From positions 806,001-870,000 of the forward strand of contig NZ_CP126271.1 in the NCBI RefSeq assembly GCF_003234655.2: DNA of 64,000 nt. Reading direction: 5' to 3'. This document shows, one piece after another, positions 8,173 through 16,326 of the stretch (position 1 is its first letter; the number at the start of each line of letters is the position of its first letter). The position numbers were made by a program, and so were the translations under genes. The notes below the pieces were generated by a model, which saw nothing but the letters and a program-made list of their open reading frames with translations, made no database searches and was not told the origin of the DNA. This stretch comes from Curtobacterium sp. MCLR17_007 (lineage in GTDB: Bacteria > Actinomycetota > Actinomycetes > Actinomycetales > Microbacteriaceae).

Positions 8173-9150
8173 TTGTCCGGAATCAAGACAACCGGCCAGA
8201 AACGACTCGTCCTCGTCTCCGGGCGAGCACATCCCGAGCTGTCGAGGCAGATCGCTGAGGAACTCGGCGTCGACCTCGTCCCGACCGACGCCCGCACCTT
8301 CGCGAACGGCGAGCTCTACGTCCGCTTCGACGAGTCCGTCCGCGGCTGCGACGCGTTCGTCATCCAGTCGCACACCGCCCCGATCAACGAGTGGCTCATG
8401 GAGCAGCTCATCATCGTCGACGCGCTCAAGCGTGCCTCGGCCAAGCGCATCACCGTCGTTGCGCCGTTCTACCCGTACGCGCGGCAGGACAAGAAGGGCC
8501 GCGGCCGTGAGCCGATCTCGGCGCGCCTGGTCGCCGACCTGTTCAAGGCCGCCGGCGCGCACCGGATCATGAGCGTCGACCTGCACGCGGCTCAGATCCA
8601 GGGCTTCTTCGACGGGCCCGTCGACCACCTCTTCGCGATGCCGGTGCTGCTCGAGCACTTCAAGGCGATCCTCGACCCGTCGATCCTGACGGTCGTGTCG
8701 CCCGACATGGGGCGCGTCCGCGTCGCGGATATCTGGTCCGAGAAGCTCGGTGCGCCGCTCGCCATCATCCACAAGCGGCGTGACCCGCTCGTGCCGAACC
8801 AGGTCACCGTGCACGAGATCGTCGGGGACGTCTCGGGTCGCTGGTGCCTGCTCGTCGACGACCTCATCGACACCGGCCGTACGATCGCCAAGGCCGCCGA
8901 GGCGCTCAAGGCCGCTGGTGCGATCGGCGTCGTCGTCGCTGCGACGCACGCCGTGTTCTCCGACCCGGCCACCGAGCTGCTGCAGAGCGAGTTCATCGAC
9001 CGCGTCGTCGTCACCGACACGCTGCCGGTGCCGGTCGACAAGCGCTGGGACCGACTCGAGATCCTGCCGATCGCGCCGCTGCTGGCCCGCGCCATCCACG
9101 AGGTCTTCGACGACGGGTCCGTCACGTCGATGTTTGACGGCGCAGCGTAG
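8173..9150 (+). CDS. prs: Ribose-phosphate pyrophosphokinase (PRPP synthetase)
   Basis: A 325-residue cytoplasmic enzyme that transfers pyrophosphate from ATP to ribose 5-phosphate, making PRPP for nucleotides, histidine and tryptophan. Visible are the early RLVLVSGRAHPEL, the ATP-loop region PYARQDKKGRGREPISARL, and the PRPP-binding motif DDLIDTGRTI near residue 235. The TTG at 8173 gives MSGIKTTGQKRL. The nearby GTG at 8160 is in another frame, and CAGGGAG at 8154-8160 serves as ribosome binding site. In most actinobacteria rplY and pth come next; here they lie 28 kb away. Confidence 0.97.
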   Translation: MSGIKTTGQKRLVLVSGRAHPELSRQIAEELGVDLVPTDARTFANGELYVRFDESVRGCDAFVIQSHTAPINEWLMEQLIIVDALKRASAKRITVVAPFYPYARQDKKGRGREPISARLVADLFKAAGAHRIMSVDLHAAQIQGFFDGPVDHLFAMPVLLEHFKAILDPSILTVVSPDMGRVRVADIWSEKLGAPLAIIHKRRDPLVPNQVTVHEIVGDVSGRWCLLVDDLIDTGRTIAKAAEALKAAGAIGVVVAATHAVFSDPATELLQSEFIDRVVVTDTLPVPVDKRWDRLEILPIAPLLARAIHEVFDDGSVTSMFDGAA

Positions 9151-9225
9151 CGGAGCCGTCGAACCAATGGGCACAGCCGACGGCGCATCACCACGGGGCG
9201 GACGCAACGAGCCTGCGCGACGTTC

Positions 9226-10005
9226 GTGACTCCCACCGCCCGTGACGCCCTCGCCGCCCGACTCCGGGCGGCGGGGAGCGTCTACGCCGAGGACGAGGCC
9301 GACCTCCTCCTCGAAGCCGGCGACGGTGACCCGGTCCGCCTCAGATCGATGCTGCAGCGACGTCTGCGCGGGGAACCCCTCGAGGTCGTCCTCGGCTGGG
9401 CCGCCTTCGACGGGCACCGGATCCGCGTCGTGCCCGGGGTCTTCGTACCGCGGGCCCGGTCGACGGTGGTCGTCGACCAGGCCGCCCGGCTGCTGCACCG
9501 CTACGACCGGGTGGTCGACCTGTGCTGCGGTGCGGGCGCGATCGCCGTCGCCCTGCTCGAGCGGGTCGGTGCACTCGACCTCGTCGCGTCCGACATCGAC
9601 CCCGACGCCTCGGACGTCGCGGCCGAGAACATCGGCGACCGCGGCATCGTCGTCACCGGTGACCTGTTCGCTCCGCTGCCCGCGCGGTTCCGCGGCGCGG
9701 TCGACGTCATCGCGGTGAACGCCCCCTACGTGCCCACCGAGGCGATCGCGACGATGCCGACCGAGGCCCGGGACCACGAGCACCGGGTCGCCCTCGACGG
9801 CGGACACGACGGGCTCGACCTGCACCGTCGGATCGCGGCGGGCGCCGGGGAGTGGCTGTGTCCGGGTGGCGCCGTGGTCATCGAGGTCTCCGACGGACAG
9901 GCCGAGGCGTCAGCATCGGCGTTCCGTGCTGCGGGCTTCGTGACGCGGGTCGAGCGGGACGACGCCGTGGACGGCACCTGCGTGGTGGCGAGCCGACCCG
10001 TGTGA
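9226..10005 (+). CDS. PrmC/HemK-like glutamine methyltransferase paralogue
   Basis: A 259-residue SAM-dependent methyltransferase. The SAM site is VVDLCCGAGAIAVALLE (about residues 96-112). The catalytic-motif position reads NAPYVPT rather than the NPPY of PrmC, HemK and other N5-glutamine or adenine methyltransferases. The Asn, third-position Pro and Tyr are kept, so N-methylation of a side-chain amide remains plausible. A short N-terminal helical domain precedes the Rossmann fold as in PrmC. Actinobacteria often carry such a second copy with unknown target. The GTG at 9226 is the first start after prs; no strong ribosome binding site is seen. Confidence 0.8.
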   Translation: MTPTARDALAARLRAAGSVYAEDEADLLLEAGDGDPVRLRSMLQRRLRGEPLEVVLGWAAFDGHRIRVVPGVFVPRARSTVVVDQAARLLHRYDRVVDLCCGAGAIAVALLERVGALDLVASDIDPDASDVAAENIGDRGIVVTGDLFAPLPARFRGAVDVIAVNAPYVPTEAIATMPTEARDHEHRVALDGGHDGLDLHRRIAAGAGEWLCPGGAVVIEVSDGQAEASASAFRAAGFVTRVERDDAVDGTCVVASRPV

Positions 10006-10009
10006 CGCG

Positions 10010-10031
10010 CACCGGGCCTCCAGGCCTGGTG
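10010..10031. terminator. Bidirectional hairpin between convergent genes
   Basis: CACCGGGCCT (10010-10019) pairs with AGGCCTGGTG (10022-10031) with one mismatch. It fills the gap between the stops of the methyltransferase (+) and the molybdopterin oxidoreductase (-). Confidence 0.6.
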
Positions 10032-10032
10032 G

Positions 10033-11598
10033 TCAGCGAGCGCTGATCGTGATCGTGTCCCAGCCGGTTGCCCCGTTGGGGGCAGGCGGACGCTGGACGC
10101 TCGTCTGGACCTGTCCGTCGGTGCTGACCGCGCGGACACGGACCTCGTGGTCTCCCGAGGTGGCGGTCCAGCGGTACACCCACTGCCGCCAGGTGTCGGC
10201 GGACACTGATGCGGCGAGTTCGGCGTCCTGCCACTCGGCACCGCCCACCTTGACCTGCACCGCCTTGACGCCGGTGTGCGGCTGCCAGGCGACCCCGGCG
10301 ATCGCGACGCGGTCGCCGACCGTGACGCTCGTGCCGTTCGCGGGGGTGTCGATCCGCGACTCGAGCTTGACCGGCCCCCGCTCCGACCACCCACGGGGCG
10401 TCCAGTAGCCCTGCGCGTCGGCGAAGCGGGTGACCTCCATCTCGGTGACCCACTTCGTCGCCGAGACGTACCCGAACAGGCCCGGCACGACCATGCGGAC
10501 CGGGAACCCGTGCTCGGCGGGCAACGGCTGCCCGTTCATGCCGACCGCGAGCATGGCCTGTGTTCCCGTGTCCTGCAGGACGTCGAGGGGGGTGCCGGCA
10601 GTGAAGCCGTCGATGCTGCGGGAGAGCACCATGTCGGCGTCGCCCGTGGGCTTCGCTCGCGCCAGCAGCTCGCGGATCGGGTAGCCCAGCCACAGTGCGT
10701 TGCCGATGAGGTCGCCGCCGACCTCGTTCGAGACGCAGCTCATCGTGGCCATGTGTTCCTCGAGCGGGAGGGCCATCAGCTCGTCCCAGGTCAGTGTGAC
10801 CTCGTTCTCGACGGCGCCGTGGATGCGCAGGCTCCAGTCGGCCGGGTCGATCGACGGCACACGCAGGGCCGTGTCGATGCGGTAGAAGTCGGCGTTCGGG
10901 GTGACGTAGGGGGTGAGCCCCGGGACGTCGAGCGACGCACCCGCCGGCACGGCTGGTGCCGCCGTCGCGGGAGCCGGGAGGCGCACCGACCGTCGGATCG
11001 CCGCCGTGCGTTGCATCGCGGCCGACCCGAGCCGCGAACCGGTCCCGACCACCAGCGCGAGTGCGCCCGCGGTCACCGTCCATACGATGAACGACCGGCG
11101 CTCGGGGCGCGCTGCGTCGGTGCGGGTCGGCGTCTGGGCGACGGTCTCCCAGCGGCGCAGCCGGGTGACGAGGGGACGCAGGACGCCGATCGCGGCGCCG
11201 ACGCCGAGCACCGATGGCAGGCCGTCCCACATGCCCGACCCGGACCGGGTCGTGACGGCGATGAGCGAGAGGGCGCCACCGAGCGCGAAGACCATCGCGC
11301 CGAACGGCGGTCGGCGGCGCTCGAGGATGCCGGCACCCGCGGAGATCGCGACCATGAGGACGCCCATCAGCACGAACAGCGCGACCTTGTCGCCCGTGCC
11401 GAACAGGGAGACCATCAGGTCCTTCGCGCCGGCGGGGGCCAGGTCGATGACCGCGCCACCGACGGCCACGAGCGGGCTGCCGGCTCCACCGAGGAACAGT
11501 GCGGCGAGTTCGGCCGCGGCGAGGAAGGCCAGGGCGGCGACGACGCCGGAGGCCGCGGCCAGCAGGCGCGGCCGCATCGACGTTCGACTGGTGGGCAC
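10033..11598 (-). CDS. Membrane-anchored molybdopterin oxidoreductase, sulfite-oxidase-like
   Basis: A 521-residue protein. The first ~190 residues contain four to five hydrophobic helices. They are followed by an extracytoplasmic oxidoreductase molybdopterin-binding domain; the likely molybdenum-ligand cysteine is Cys288 in ATMSCVSNEVGG. The C-terminal ~110 residues form the Mo-co dimerisation (Ig-like) domain typical of sulfite oxidases. Substrates of such membrane-tethered actinobacterial members are unproven; sulfite or sulfoxide-type reactions are possible. It is transcribed divergently from the small membrane protein at 11701. No cytochrome partner or molybdenum cofactor gene is nearby. 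Confidence 0.88.
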   Translation of the reverse strand: MPTSRTSMRPRLLAAASGVVAALAFLAAAELAALFLGGAGSPLVAVGGAVIDLAPAGAKDLMVSLFGTGDKVALFVLMGVLMVAISAGAGILERRRPPFGAMVFALGGALSLIAVTTRSGSGMWDGLPSVLGVGAAIGVLRPLVTRLRRWETVAQTPTRTDAARPERRSFIVWTVTAGALALVVGTGSRLGSAAMQRTAAIRRSVRLPAPATAAPAVPAGASLDVPGLTPYVTPNADFYRIDTALRVPSIDPADWSLRIHGAVENEVTLTWDELMALPLEEHMATMSCVSNEVGGDLIGNALWLGYPIRELLARAKPTGDADMVLSRSIDGFTAGTPLDVLQDTGTQAMLAVGMNGQPLPAEHGFPVRMVVPGLFGYVSATKWVTEMEVTRFADAQGYWTPRGWSERGPVKLESRIDTPANGTSVTVGDRVAIAGVAWQPHTGVKAVQVKVGGAEWQDAELAASVSADTWRQWVYRWTATSGDHEVRVRAVSTDGQVQTSVQRPPAPNGATGWDTITISAR

Positions 11599-11688
11599 GG
11601 GAGGATGCTACGTCCGGTGGTCTGGGACCCAGCCGCGTCCGGCATCCGAGTTCCTCAGGGTGCGGTGCCGCTGCCGCGGTCGCCGTGC

Positions 11689-11694
11689 GAGGAT
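11689..11694 (+). promoter_or_regulatory. -10-like GAGGAT, leaderless start
   Basis: GAGGAT ends 6 nt before the GTG at 11701, matching the spacing seen before many genes here. AGGATCAGG could instead serve as a ribosome binding site. Confidence 0.35.
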
Positions 11695-11700
11695 CAGGGT

Positions 11701-12384
11701 GTGCTGAGGCGTCGCGACCGTGTTCCGCGGGATCCGCACGCCCGCCGAGCGATGTCGCCGGACGGCCGCCTGCTGGTCGTGCGGTGGATCGTCGTCGGCG
11801 TCTGGGCTGCACTGCTCGTCGCGCGCGTGGTCGTCGTGGCGCGCAGCCCGGAGACGGACCTGACGTTCTTCGGCATCGCCGAGGTCGCGGTGATCGGCAT
11901 CGGCGTCGCCGTCGTCCTGGTCGGGATCGTCCGCATGCAGGGCCTGCGGCGCCGGCGCGAGGACGAGTCCCTCGCCTTCGCCATCCGCCGGATCGATCCC
12001 ACCGTGTGGCTCGTCCCGGCTGCACCGACCGCGGAGCTGCGCGAGGTCGTGCGGGAGAACCGTTCGGACGTCGCGCTCGGCCCGCGTGTGACCTGGGCGT
12101 TCGGCGCGACCGAGGCGTCGCTCTGGGAACTCGACGAGCGACGGGCCACACGACTGCTCGTGGTCCGGTGGAGCCGTGTCATGCACATCGGACTCGAGGA
12201 CGTGCCGGCACCGGGCAGCCGCGACGCGTGTGCGATCGCGATGCACTACGTGCGGCCCGACGACTCCACCGCGGTCGCGACGTTCCACGTGCGCACTGCG
12301 CCGGGGTCGAGGCGTCTGCTCGGCCGCGGTCCGAAGCTCGAGCGGCTGCTCGCGGAACTGGCGCGGGAGCGCATCGTCGCCTGA
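11701..12384 (+). CDS. Small membrane protein of unknown function
   Basis: A 228-residue protein (227 if counted from the second codon). A basic N-terminus (MLRRRDRVPRDPHARR) is followed by two transmembrane helices, VVRWIVVGVWAALLVARVVV and a Val/Ile-rich segment near residue 65. A soluble C-terminal domain of about 140 residues follows. I do not recognise the family. The GTG at 11701 has a -10-like hexamer 6 nt upstream; ATG 11752 is the main alternative and would remove the basic tail. It converges on gnd, with a shared hairpin at 12400-12441. Confidence 0.65.
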   Translation: MLRRRDRVPRDPHARRAMSPDGRLLVVRWIVVGVWAALLVARVVVVARSPETDLTFFGIAEVAVIGIGVAVVLVGIVRMQGLRRRREDESLAFAIRRIDPTVWLVPAAPTAELREVVRENRSDVALGPRVTWAFGATEASLWELDERRATRLLVVRWSRVMHIGLEDVPAPGSRDACAIAMHYVRPDDSTAVATFHVRTAPGSRRLLGRGPKLERLLAELARERIVA

Positions 12385-12399
12385 GTCCGGGCCGAGTCC

Positions 12400-12441
12400 G
12401 CCCGGATGAGGCACCGCCAGCGGACGACGCCCCATCCGGGC
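12400..12441. terminator. Bidirectional hairpin before the gnd stop
   Basis: GCCCGGATGAGGC (12400-12412) pairs with GCCCCATCCGGGC (12429-12441) with a single mismatch. It separates two convergent genes. Confidence 0.65.
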
Positions 12442-12450
12442 TGACTGTTC

Positions 12451-13911
12451 TCAGTGGGTGGAGGGCTCCTGCTCGACCTCGCGACGGTCGTCGTCCGACC
12501 ACAGCGTGTGGAAGGTGCCGTCCTTGTCGATGCGCTGGTAGGTGTGCGCCCCGAAGAAGTCGCGCTGTCCCTGGATCAGCGACGCCGGCAGCCGGTCGGA
12601 CGCGAGCGAGTCGTAGTACGACAGCGCCGACGAGAACCCCGGAGCAGGGATGCCCGACGCGGCTGCGATGCCGACGATGCGGCGCCATGCGGCTTCGCCC
12701 TCGGCGACGGCGTTCGCGAAGTACGGGTCGACCAGGAGGGACTCGAGCTCCGGGTTCTTGTCGTAGGCCTCGACGATGCGGTTGAGGAACTGGGCGCGGA
12801 TGATGCAGCCGCCGCGCCAGATCTTCGCGACGTTGCCGAGGTTGACGTCCCAGTCGTACTCCTTGGCCCCGGCGATGATGAGGTCGAACCCCTGGGCGTA
12901 CGCGACGACCTTCGACGCGTAGAGCGCCGCGCGGACGTCGTCCTCGAAGGTGTCCGGGACCTGGGCGACCTCGGGACGGCTCTGCACCGACCGCTGGACC
13001 GCTGCGCGCTGCGAGGGCTTGGAGGACACCGCGCGGGCGAACACAGCTTCACCGATGCCGGACACGGGGATGCCGAGACCGACCGCGTTCTGCACGGTCC
13101 ACACGCCGGTGCCCTTGGAGCCCGCTTCGTCGCGGATGACGTCGACGAGGGGCTTGCCGGTGTCGGCGTCCTGCTGCTTGAGGACTTCGCCGGTGATCTC
13201 GATCAGGTACGACTCGAGGTCGCCTTCGTTCCACTTGCTGTAGATCTCGACGAGCTCGTCGACGCTGTGCCCACCGGCGCGACGGAGCAGGTCATAGGAC
13301 TCCGCGATCAGCTGCATGTCGGCGTACTCGATGCCGTTGTGGACCATCTTGACGAAGTGGCCGGCACCGTCGGTGCCGATGTGCGTCACGCACGGTTCGC
13401 CCTCGGCGACCGCGGCGATGGACTTCAGGATCGGGCCCAGGGTCTCCCACGCTTCGTCCGAGCCGCCGGGCATGATCGACGGGCCCTTGAGCGCGCCTTC
13501 TTCACCGCCGGAGATCCCGGTGCCGACGAAGTTCAGGCCCTGCTCGCGTAGGTCGTGCTCGCGGCGGATGGTGTCGTGGAAGTTCGCGTTGCCGCCGTCC
13601 ACGATGATGTCGCCCGCTTCGAAGCGCTCGGCGAGCTGACCGATCACCGCATCGGTGCCCTTGCCTGCCTGCACCATGATGATCGCGGTGCGGGGCTTGG
13701 AGAGCGACGCGACGAAGTCGTCGATGTCCTCGGACGCGATGAACCCGGCGTCACCGTGTTCCTGCATCAGCTCTTCGGTCCGTGCGTAGGTGCGGTTGTA
13801 GACCGCGACCGTGTTGCCCTCGCGCGACGCGAGGTTGCGGGCGAGGTTCGACCCCATCACCGCGAGTCCCACCACGCCGATGTTCGCCTGTCCGTTGCTG
13901 TCTGCCACCAT
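12451..13911 (-). CDS. gnd: 6-phosphogluconate dehydrogenase, decarboxylating
   Basis: A 486-residue enzyme of the oxidative pentose phosphate pathway that turns 6-phosphogluconate into ribulose 5-phosphate, CO2 and NADPH. The Rossmann motif is GVVGLAVMGSNLARNLA near the N-terminus, followed by VYNRT. Other conserved blocks are GISGGEEGALKGPSIMPGG and the catalytic HFVKMVHNGIEYADM. Length fits the long NADP-dependent GndA type. The ATG at 13911 has an AAGGAG ribosome binding site. gntK is divergent, so gluconate kinase and the next enzyme of the pathway share one regulatory region with a palindrome at 14017-14027. Confidence 0.96.
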   Translation of the reverse strand: MVADSNGQANIGVVGLAVMGSNLARNLASREGNTVAVYNRTYARTEELMQEHGDAGFIASEDIDDFVASLSKPRTAIIMVQAGKGTDAVIGQLAERFEAGDIIVDGGNANFHDTIRREHDLREQGLNFVGTGISGGEEGALKGPSIMPGGSDEAWETLGPILKSIAAVAEGEPCVTHIGTDGAGHFVKMVHNGIEYADMQLIAESYDLLRRAGGHSVDELVEIYSKWNEGDLESYLIEITGEVLKQQDADTGKPLVDVIRDEAGSKGTGVWTVQNAVGLGIPVSGIGEAVFARAVSSKPSQRAAVQRSVQSRPEVAQVPDTFEDDVRAALYASKVVAYAQGFDLIIAGAKEYDWDVNLGNVAKIWRGGCIIRAQFLNRIVEAYDKNPELESLLVDPYFANAVAEGEAAWRRIVGIAAASGIPAPGFSSALSYYDSLASDRLPASLIQGQRDFFGAHTYQRIDKDGTFHTLWSDDDRREVEQEPSTH

Positions 13912-13983
13912 GGTCTCCTTCGTCCTGACGTCGCGATGTCGACGCCCTGGCGCGTGCAGCGCCGGTGTCGGTGTCCTGCGGCC

Positions 13984-13989
13984 AACCTA
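13984..13989 (-). promoter_or_regulatory. Candidate -10 of gnd
   Basis: On the minus strand this reads TAGGTT, 72 nt upstream of the gnd ATG. The -35 is weak. Confidence 0.35.
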
Positions 13990-14016
13990 CGGATGCTCGC
14001 CCGGGAACGCACGAGA

Positions 14017-14027
14017 GTTGCGGCAAC
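14017..14027. promoter_or_regulatory. Candidate operator between gnd and gntK
   Basis: GTTGCGGCAAC is an inverted repeat with a single central base. It lies just upstream of the gntK promoter and upstream of the candidate gnd -10. Its half-site resembles LacI/GntR-type operators and the core of the palindrome at 21931-21944. Confidence 0.5.
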
Positions 14028-14053
14028 CTGTGCAAGGTGTCCACCGCACTCCA

Positions 14054-14059
14054 TACGGT
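14054..14059 (+). promoter_or_regulatory. -10 element TACGGT of gntK
   Basis: TACGGT ends exactly 6 nt before the ATG at 14066. GGAGGG in between lies too close to the start to be a normal ribosome binding site. Confidence 0.55.
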
Positions 14060-14065
14060 GGAGGG

Positions 14066-14608
14066 ATGAGCGACCGAACCGTCCCGCCGCCCGTCATGGT
14101 CATGGGGGTCTCCGGCTCCGGCAAGTCGACCGTCGGCGAGGCCCTGGCACGTGCCCTCGCGGACCGCGGCGAGCCCGCCGAGTTCGTCGACGCCGACGGC
14201 CTGCACCCCGCCGCCAACAAGGAGAAGATGCGCCAGGGCACGCCCCTGACCGACGAGGACCGCTGGCCCTGGCTCGACGCCTGTGCGGCGCGGATCGCCG
14301 AGGTCCAGGCCACCGGCAAGCGCTGCGTGATGGCGAACTCGGCGCTCAAGCGCGCGTACCGCGACCGGCTCCGGGTGACCGCGCCCGACCTGGTCATCGC
14401 CTACCTCGACGGTTCGCGGGACCTCATCGCCGAGCGGCAGTCGCACCGGCACCACGAGTACATGCCGAACTCGTTGCTCGACTCGCAGTTCGCGACGCTC
14501 GAGCGTCCCCAGGCGGACGAGGCCGCGGCCTCCGTGTCGATCCACGGGTCCGTGGACGAGACGGTCGCCGCGATCCTCGCCGCCCTGCCGTCCGTCACTT
14601 CCGACTGA
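14066..14608 (+). CDS. gntK: Gluconokinase
   Basis: A 180-residue P-loop kinase that phosphorylates gluconate to 6-phosphogluconate. Walker A is MGVSGSGKST at residues 13-22. FVDADGLHPAANKEKMRQG contains the gluconate-site residues typical of GntK, and DEDRWPWL follows. It is divergent from gnd, the next enzyme of the route. Its last 14 bases overlap the convergent SHOCT gene. No gluconate permease is adjacent. Confidence 0.94.
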   Translation: MSDRTVPPPVMVMGVSGSGKSTVGEALARALADRGEPAEFVDADGLHPAANKEKMRQGTPLTDEDRWPWLDACAARIAEVQATGKRCVMANSALKRAYRDRLRVTAPDLVIAYLDGSRDLIAERQSHRHHEYMPNSLLDSQFATLERPQADEAAASVSIHGSVDETVAAILAALPSVTSD

Positions 14609-14834
14609 GCTCCGACAGCCGCGCGCGGTACTCGTCGGCGCCGATCTCACCACGGGCGAAACGGTCGGCGAGCACGGACCGCGCGTCTGCCAGGGCACGC
14701 CAGCTGCCGCGGCGGAACACCCCGAAGACCAGGAACACGACCAGGAACGCGACGAAGAAGAACACGGGGAACACGAAGAACGGGAACCCGCCGCCGTGCC
14801 AGTAGGGCGCGGTGGCAGCGAGGGTGGTGAGCAT
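14595..14834 (-). CDS. Small SHOCT-domain membrane protein
   Basis: A 79-residue protein. A hydrophobic aromatic segment rich in Phe and Val (about residues 16-42) is followed by a C-terminal SHOCT (short C-terminal) motif, with LADRFARGEIGADEYRARL. SHOCT proteins are small and of unknown role, often membrane tethered. The start at 14834 is set by an excellent GGAGGT ribosome binding site on the minus strand; the open frame extends to 15020 but without homology. It overlaps gntK tail to tail by 14 nt, and its promoter region faces the histidine kinase gene at 15049. Confidence 0.85.
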   Translation of the reverse strand: MLTTLAATAPYWHGGGFPFFVFPVFFFVAFLVVFLVFGVFRRGSWRALADARSVLADRFARGEIGADEYRARLSELSRK

Positions 14835-15036
14835 GGTGACCTCCTGGGTCGGATCCGGTGCCGCAGTTGCGACCCTCCAAGACTCCGGTCGGGAGGCCCG
14901 CCCCGCGTCCGTCGCCGAGGCCCACTTCGGCCTCCTCCCGCGGTCGCAGGGCCCGGCTCCCTCCACAGGGACGTACTCCCGGTGGAGTAGTCCACAGGTC
15001 CACCGTCGGCCCGATGCCACGCGGGACGGGCGACCC

Positions 15037-15042
15037 TAGAGT
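15037..15042 (+). promoter_or_regulatory. -10 element TAGAGT, leaderless start
   Basis: TAGAGT ends exactly 6 nt before the ATG of the histidine kinase at 15049. Confidence 0.6.
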
Positions 15043-15048
15043 CGGAGC

Positions 15049-16326
15049 ATGACCACCGACACGCCGGCCACCGAGCCGCACGGACCCCGCGCCTGGCGAA
15101 CCGGGCCGCGACGGTTCGCGCGCGTCGGCCGTGTCGTCCCGGTGGCCCTCGTGCAGGTCGGTGGGACGATCGCCGCCTCGCGCTGGTCCGGAGGCGTGAC
15201 GGACGGGTCGGGACCGCCCTGGGCACGTGGCAGCGCGGCGGGTGCAGCACCGGTCGAGCTCGTGCCGCTCGCCGTCGTGCTGCTCGTCGCCGGGGTGGTC
15301 GTGCTGCCGTTCCGGTGGCGCTGGCCCGTCGCCGTGCTCGCCGTGACCCTGGGCACGACCATCTGCTTCGCCGTGGTGGTCAGTCCGCGCGGGCCGTTCG
15401 TCGCCGCACTCACGATGGCGCTGGCGAACGCCTGGTTCCGGGGGCACCGGACCAGCGTCTACGTCGCAGCGGGCATCGCTCAGGTCGTCCTCCCGACGGC
15501 GGACACCCTGACCGACCGTGCGGCGTTCCCGAGCGTGATGACCCTGACGCTCTGCCTGGCTTGGCTCACCGCGACGATCGCGATCACCGAAGTCGTCCGG
15601 GTGCGGGTGCAGCGCGCCACTGAGGCCCGTCGTGCCCGCGCCGCGGCCGAACGCGCCCGTGCCGACGACGAACGCGTCCGCATCGCCCGGGAACTCCACG
15701 ACTCGGTCGCACACAGCATGTCCCTGATCAACCTGCAGGCCGGGGTCGCGCTGCACCTCGGCGGGGCGCTGCCCGAGCCGACCCAGCAAGCCCTGACGAG
15801 CATCCGCGACACGAGCAAGCAGGCCTTGGTCGAGCTCCGGACCGTGCTGGGCGTGCTGCGAGCAGTCGACGCCGACGTGGCCGAGCGCACCCCGACGCCC
15901 GGACTCGCCCGCGTGTCCGACCTGGTCGAGCGTGCCCGCGCTGCCGGGCTCGACGTCACGGCCGAGGTCCACGGCGACCCGTCGGCGATCGACGGGGTGG
16001 TCGACCGCAGCGCGTTCCGCATCGCGCAGGAGTCGATCACGAACGTCATGAAGCACGCGCCCGACCACCGCGCGACCCTGACGGTCGACATCGGGAACGA
16101 CGTGGTCGACCTGGTCGTCGTGGACGAACCGACCGCGGCGTCCGACTCCGCGAGCCGTGCCGCGGGGGCGCCGTCGGCCCTGTTCGGGGAATCCGGCAAC
16201 GGGATCATCGGCATGCGCGAACGTGCCGCCGCGGTGGGCGGCGAACTCCGCGCCGGACCCCGACCGGACGGCGGGTGGACCGTCGTGGCGCGCCTGCCGT
16301 CCGGGACACCGGAGCAGGACGCATGA
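15049..16326 (+). CDS. Membrane sensor histidine kinase (NarL-type partner)
   Basis: A 425-residue kinase with five or six N-terminal transmembrane helices (about residues 28-180), a short coiled linker rich in Arg and Ala, and a HisKA_3 dimerisation domain. The phospho-acceptor is His217 in ARELHDSVAHSM. A HATPase_c domain ends the protein, with N-box EESITNVMKHA and GNGIIGMRERAAAVGG. No extracytoplasmic sensor domain is visible, so the signal is likely sensed in the membrane. Its stop overlaps the response regulator ATG. Signal and targets are unknown. Confidence 0.93.
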   Translation: MTTDTPATEPHGPRAWRTGPRRFARVGRVVPVALVQVGGTIAASRWSGGVTDGSGPPWARGSAAGAAPVELVPLAVVLLVAGVVVLPFRWRWPVAVLAVTLGTTICFAVVVSPRGPFVAALTMALANAWFRGHRTSVYVAAGIAQVVLPTADTLTDRAAFPSVMTLTLCLAWLTATIAITEVVRVRVQRATEARRARAAAERARADDERVRIARELHDSVAHSMSLINLQAGVALHLGGALPEPTQQALTSIRDTSKQALVELRTVLGVLRAVDADVAERTPTPGLARVSDLVERARAAGLDVTAEVHGDPSAIDGVVDRSAFRIAQESITNVMKHAPDHRATLTVDIGNDVVDLVVVDEPTAASDSASRAAGAPSALFGESGNGIIGMRERAAAVGGELRAGPRPDGGWTVVARLPSGTPEQDA

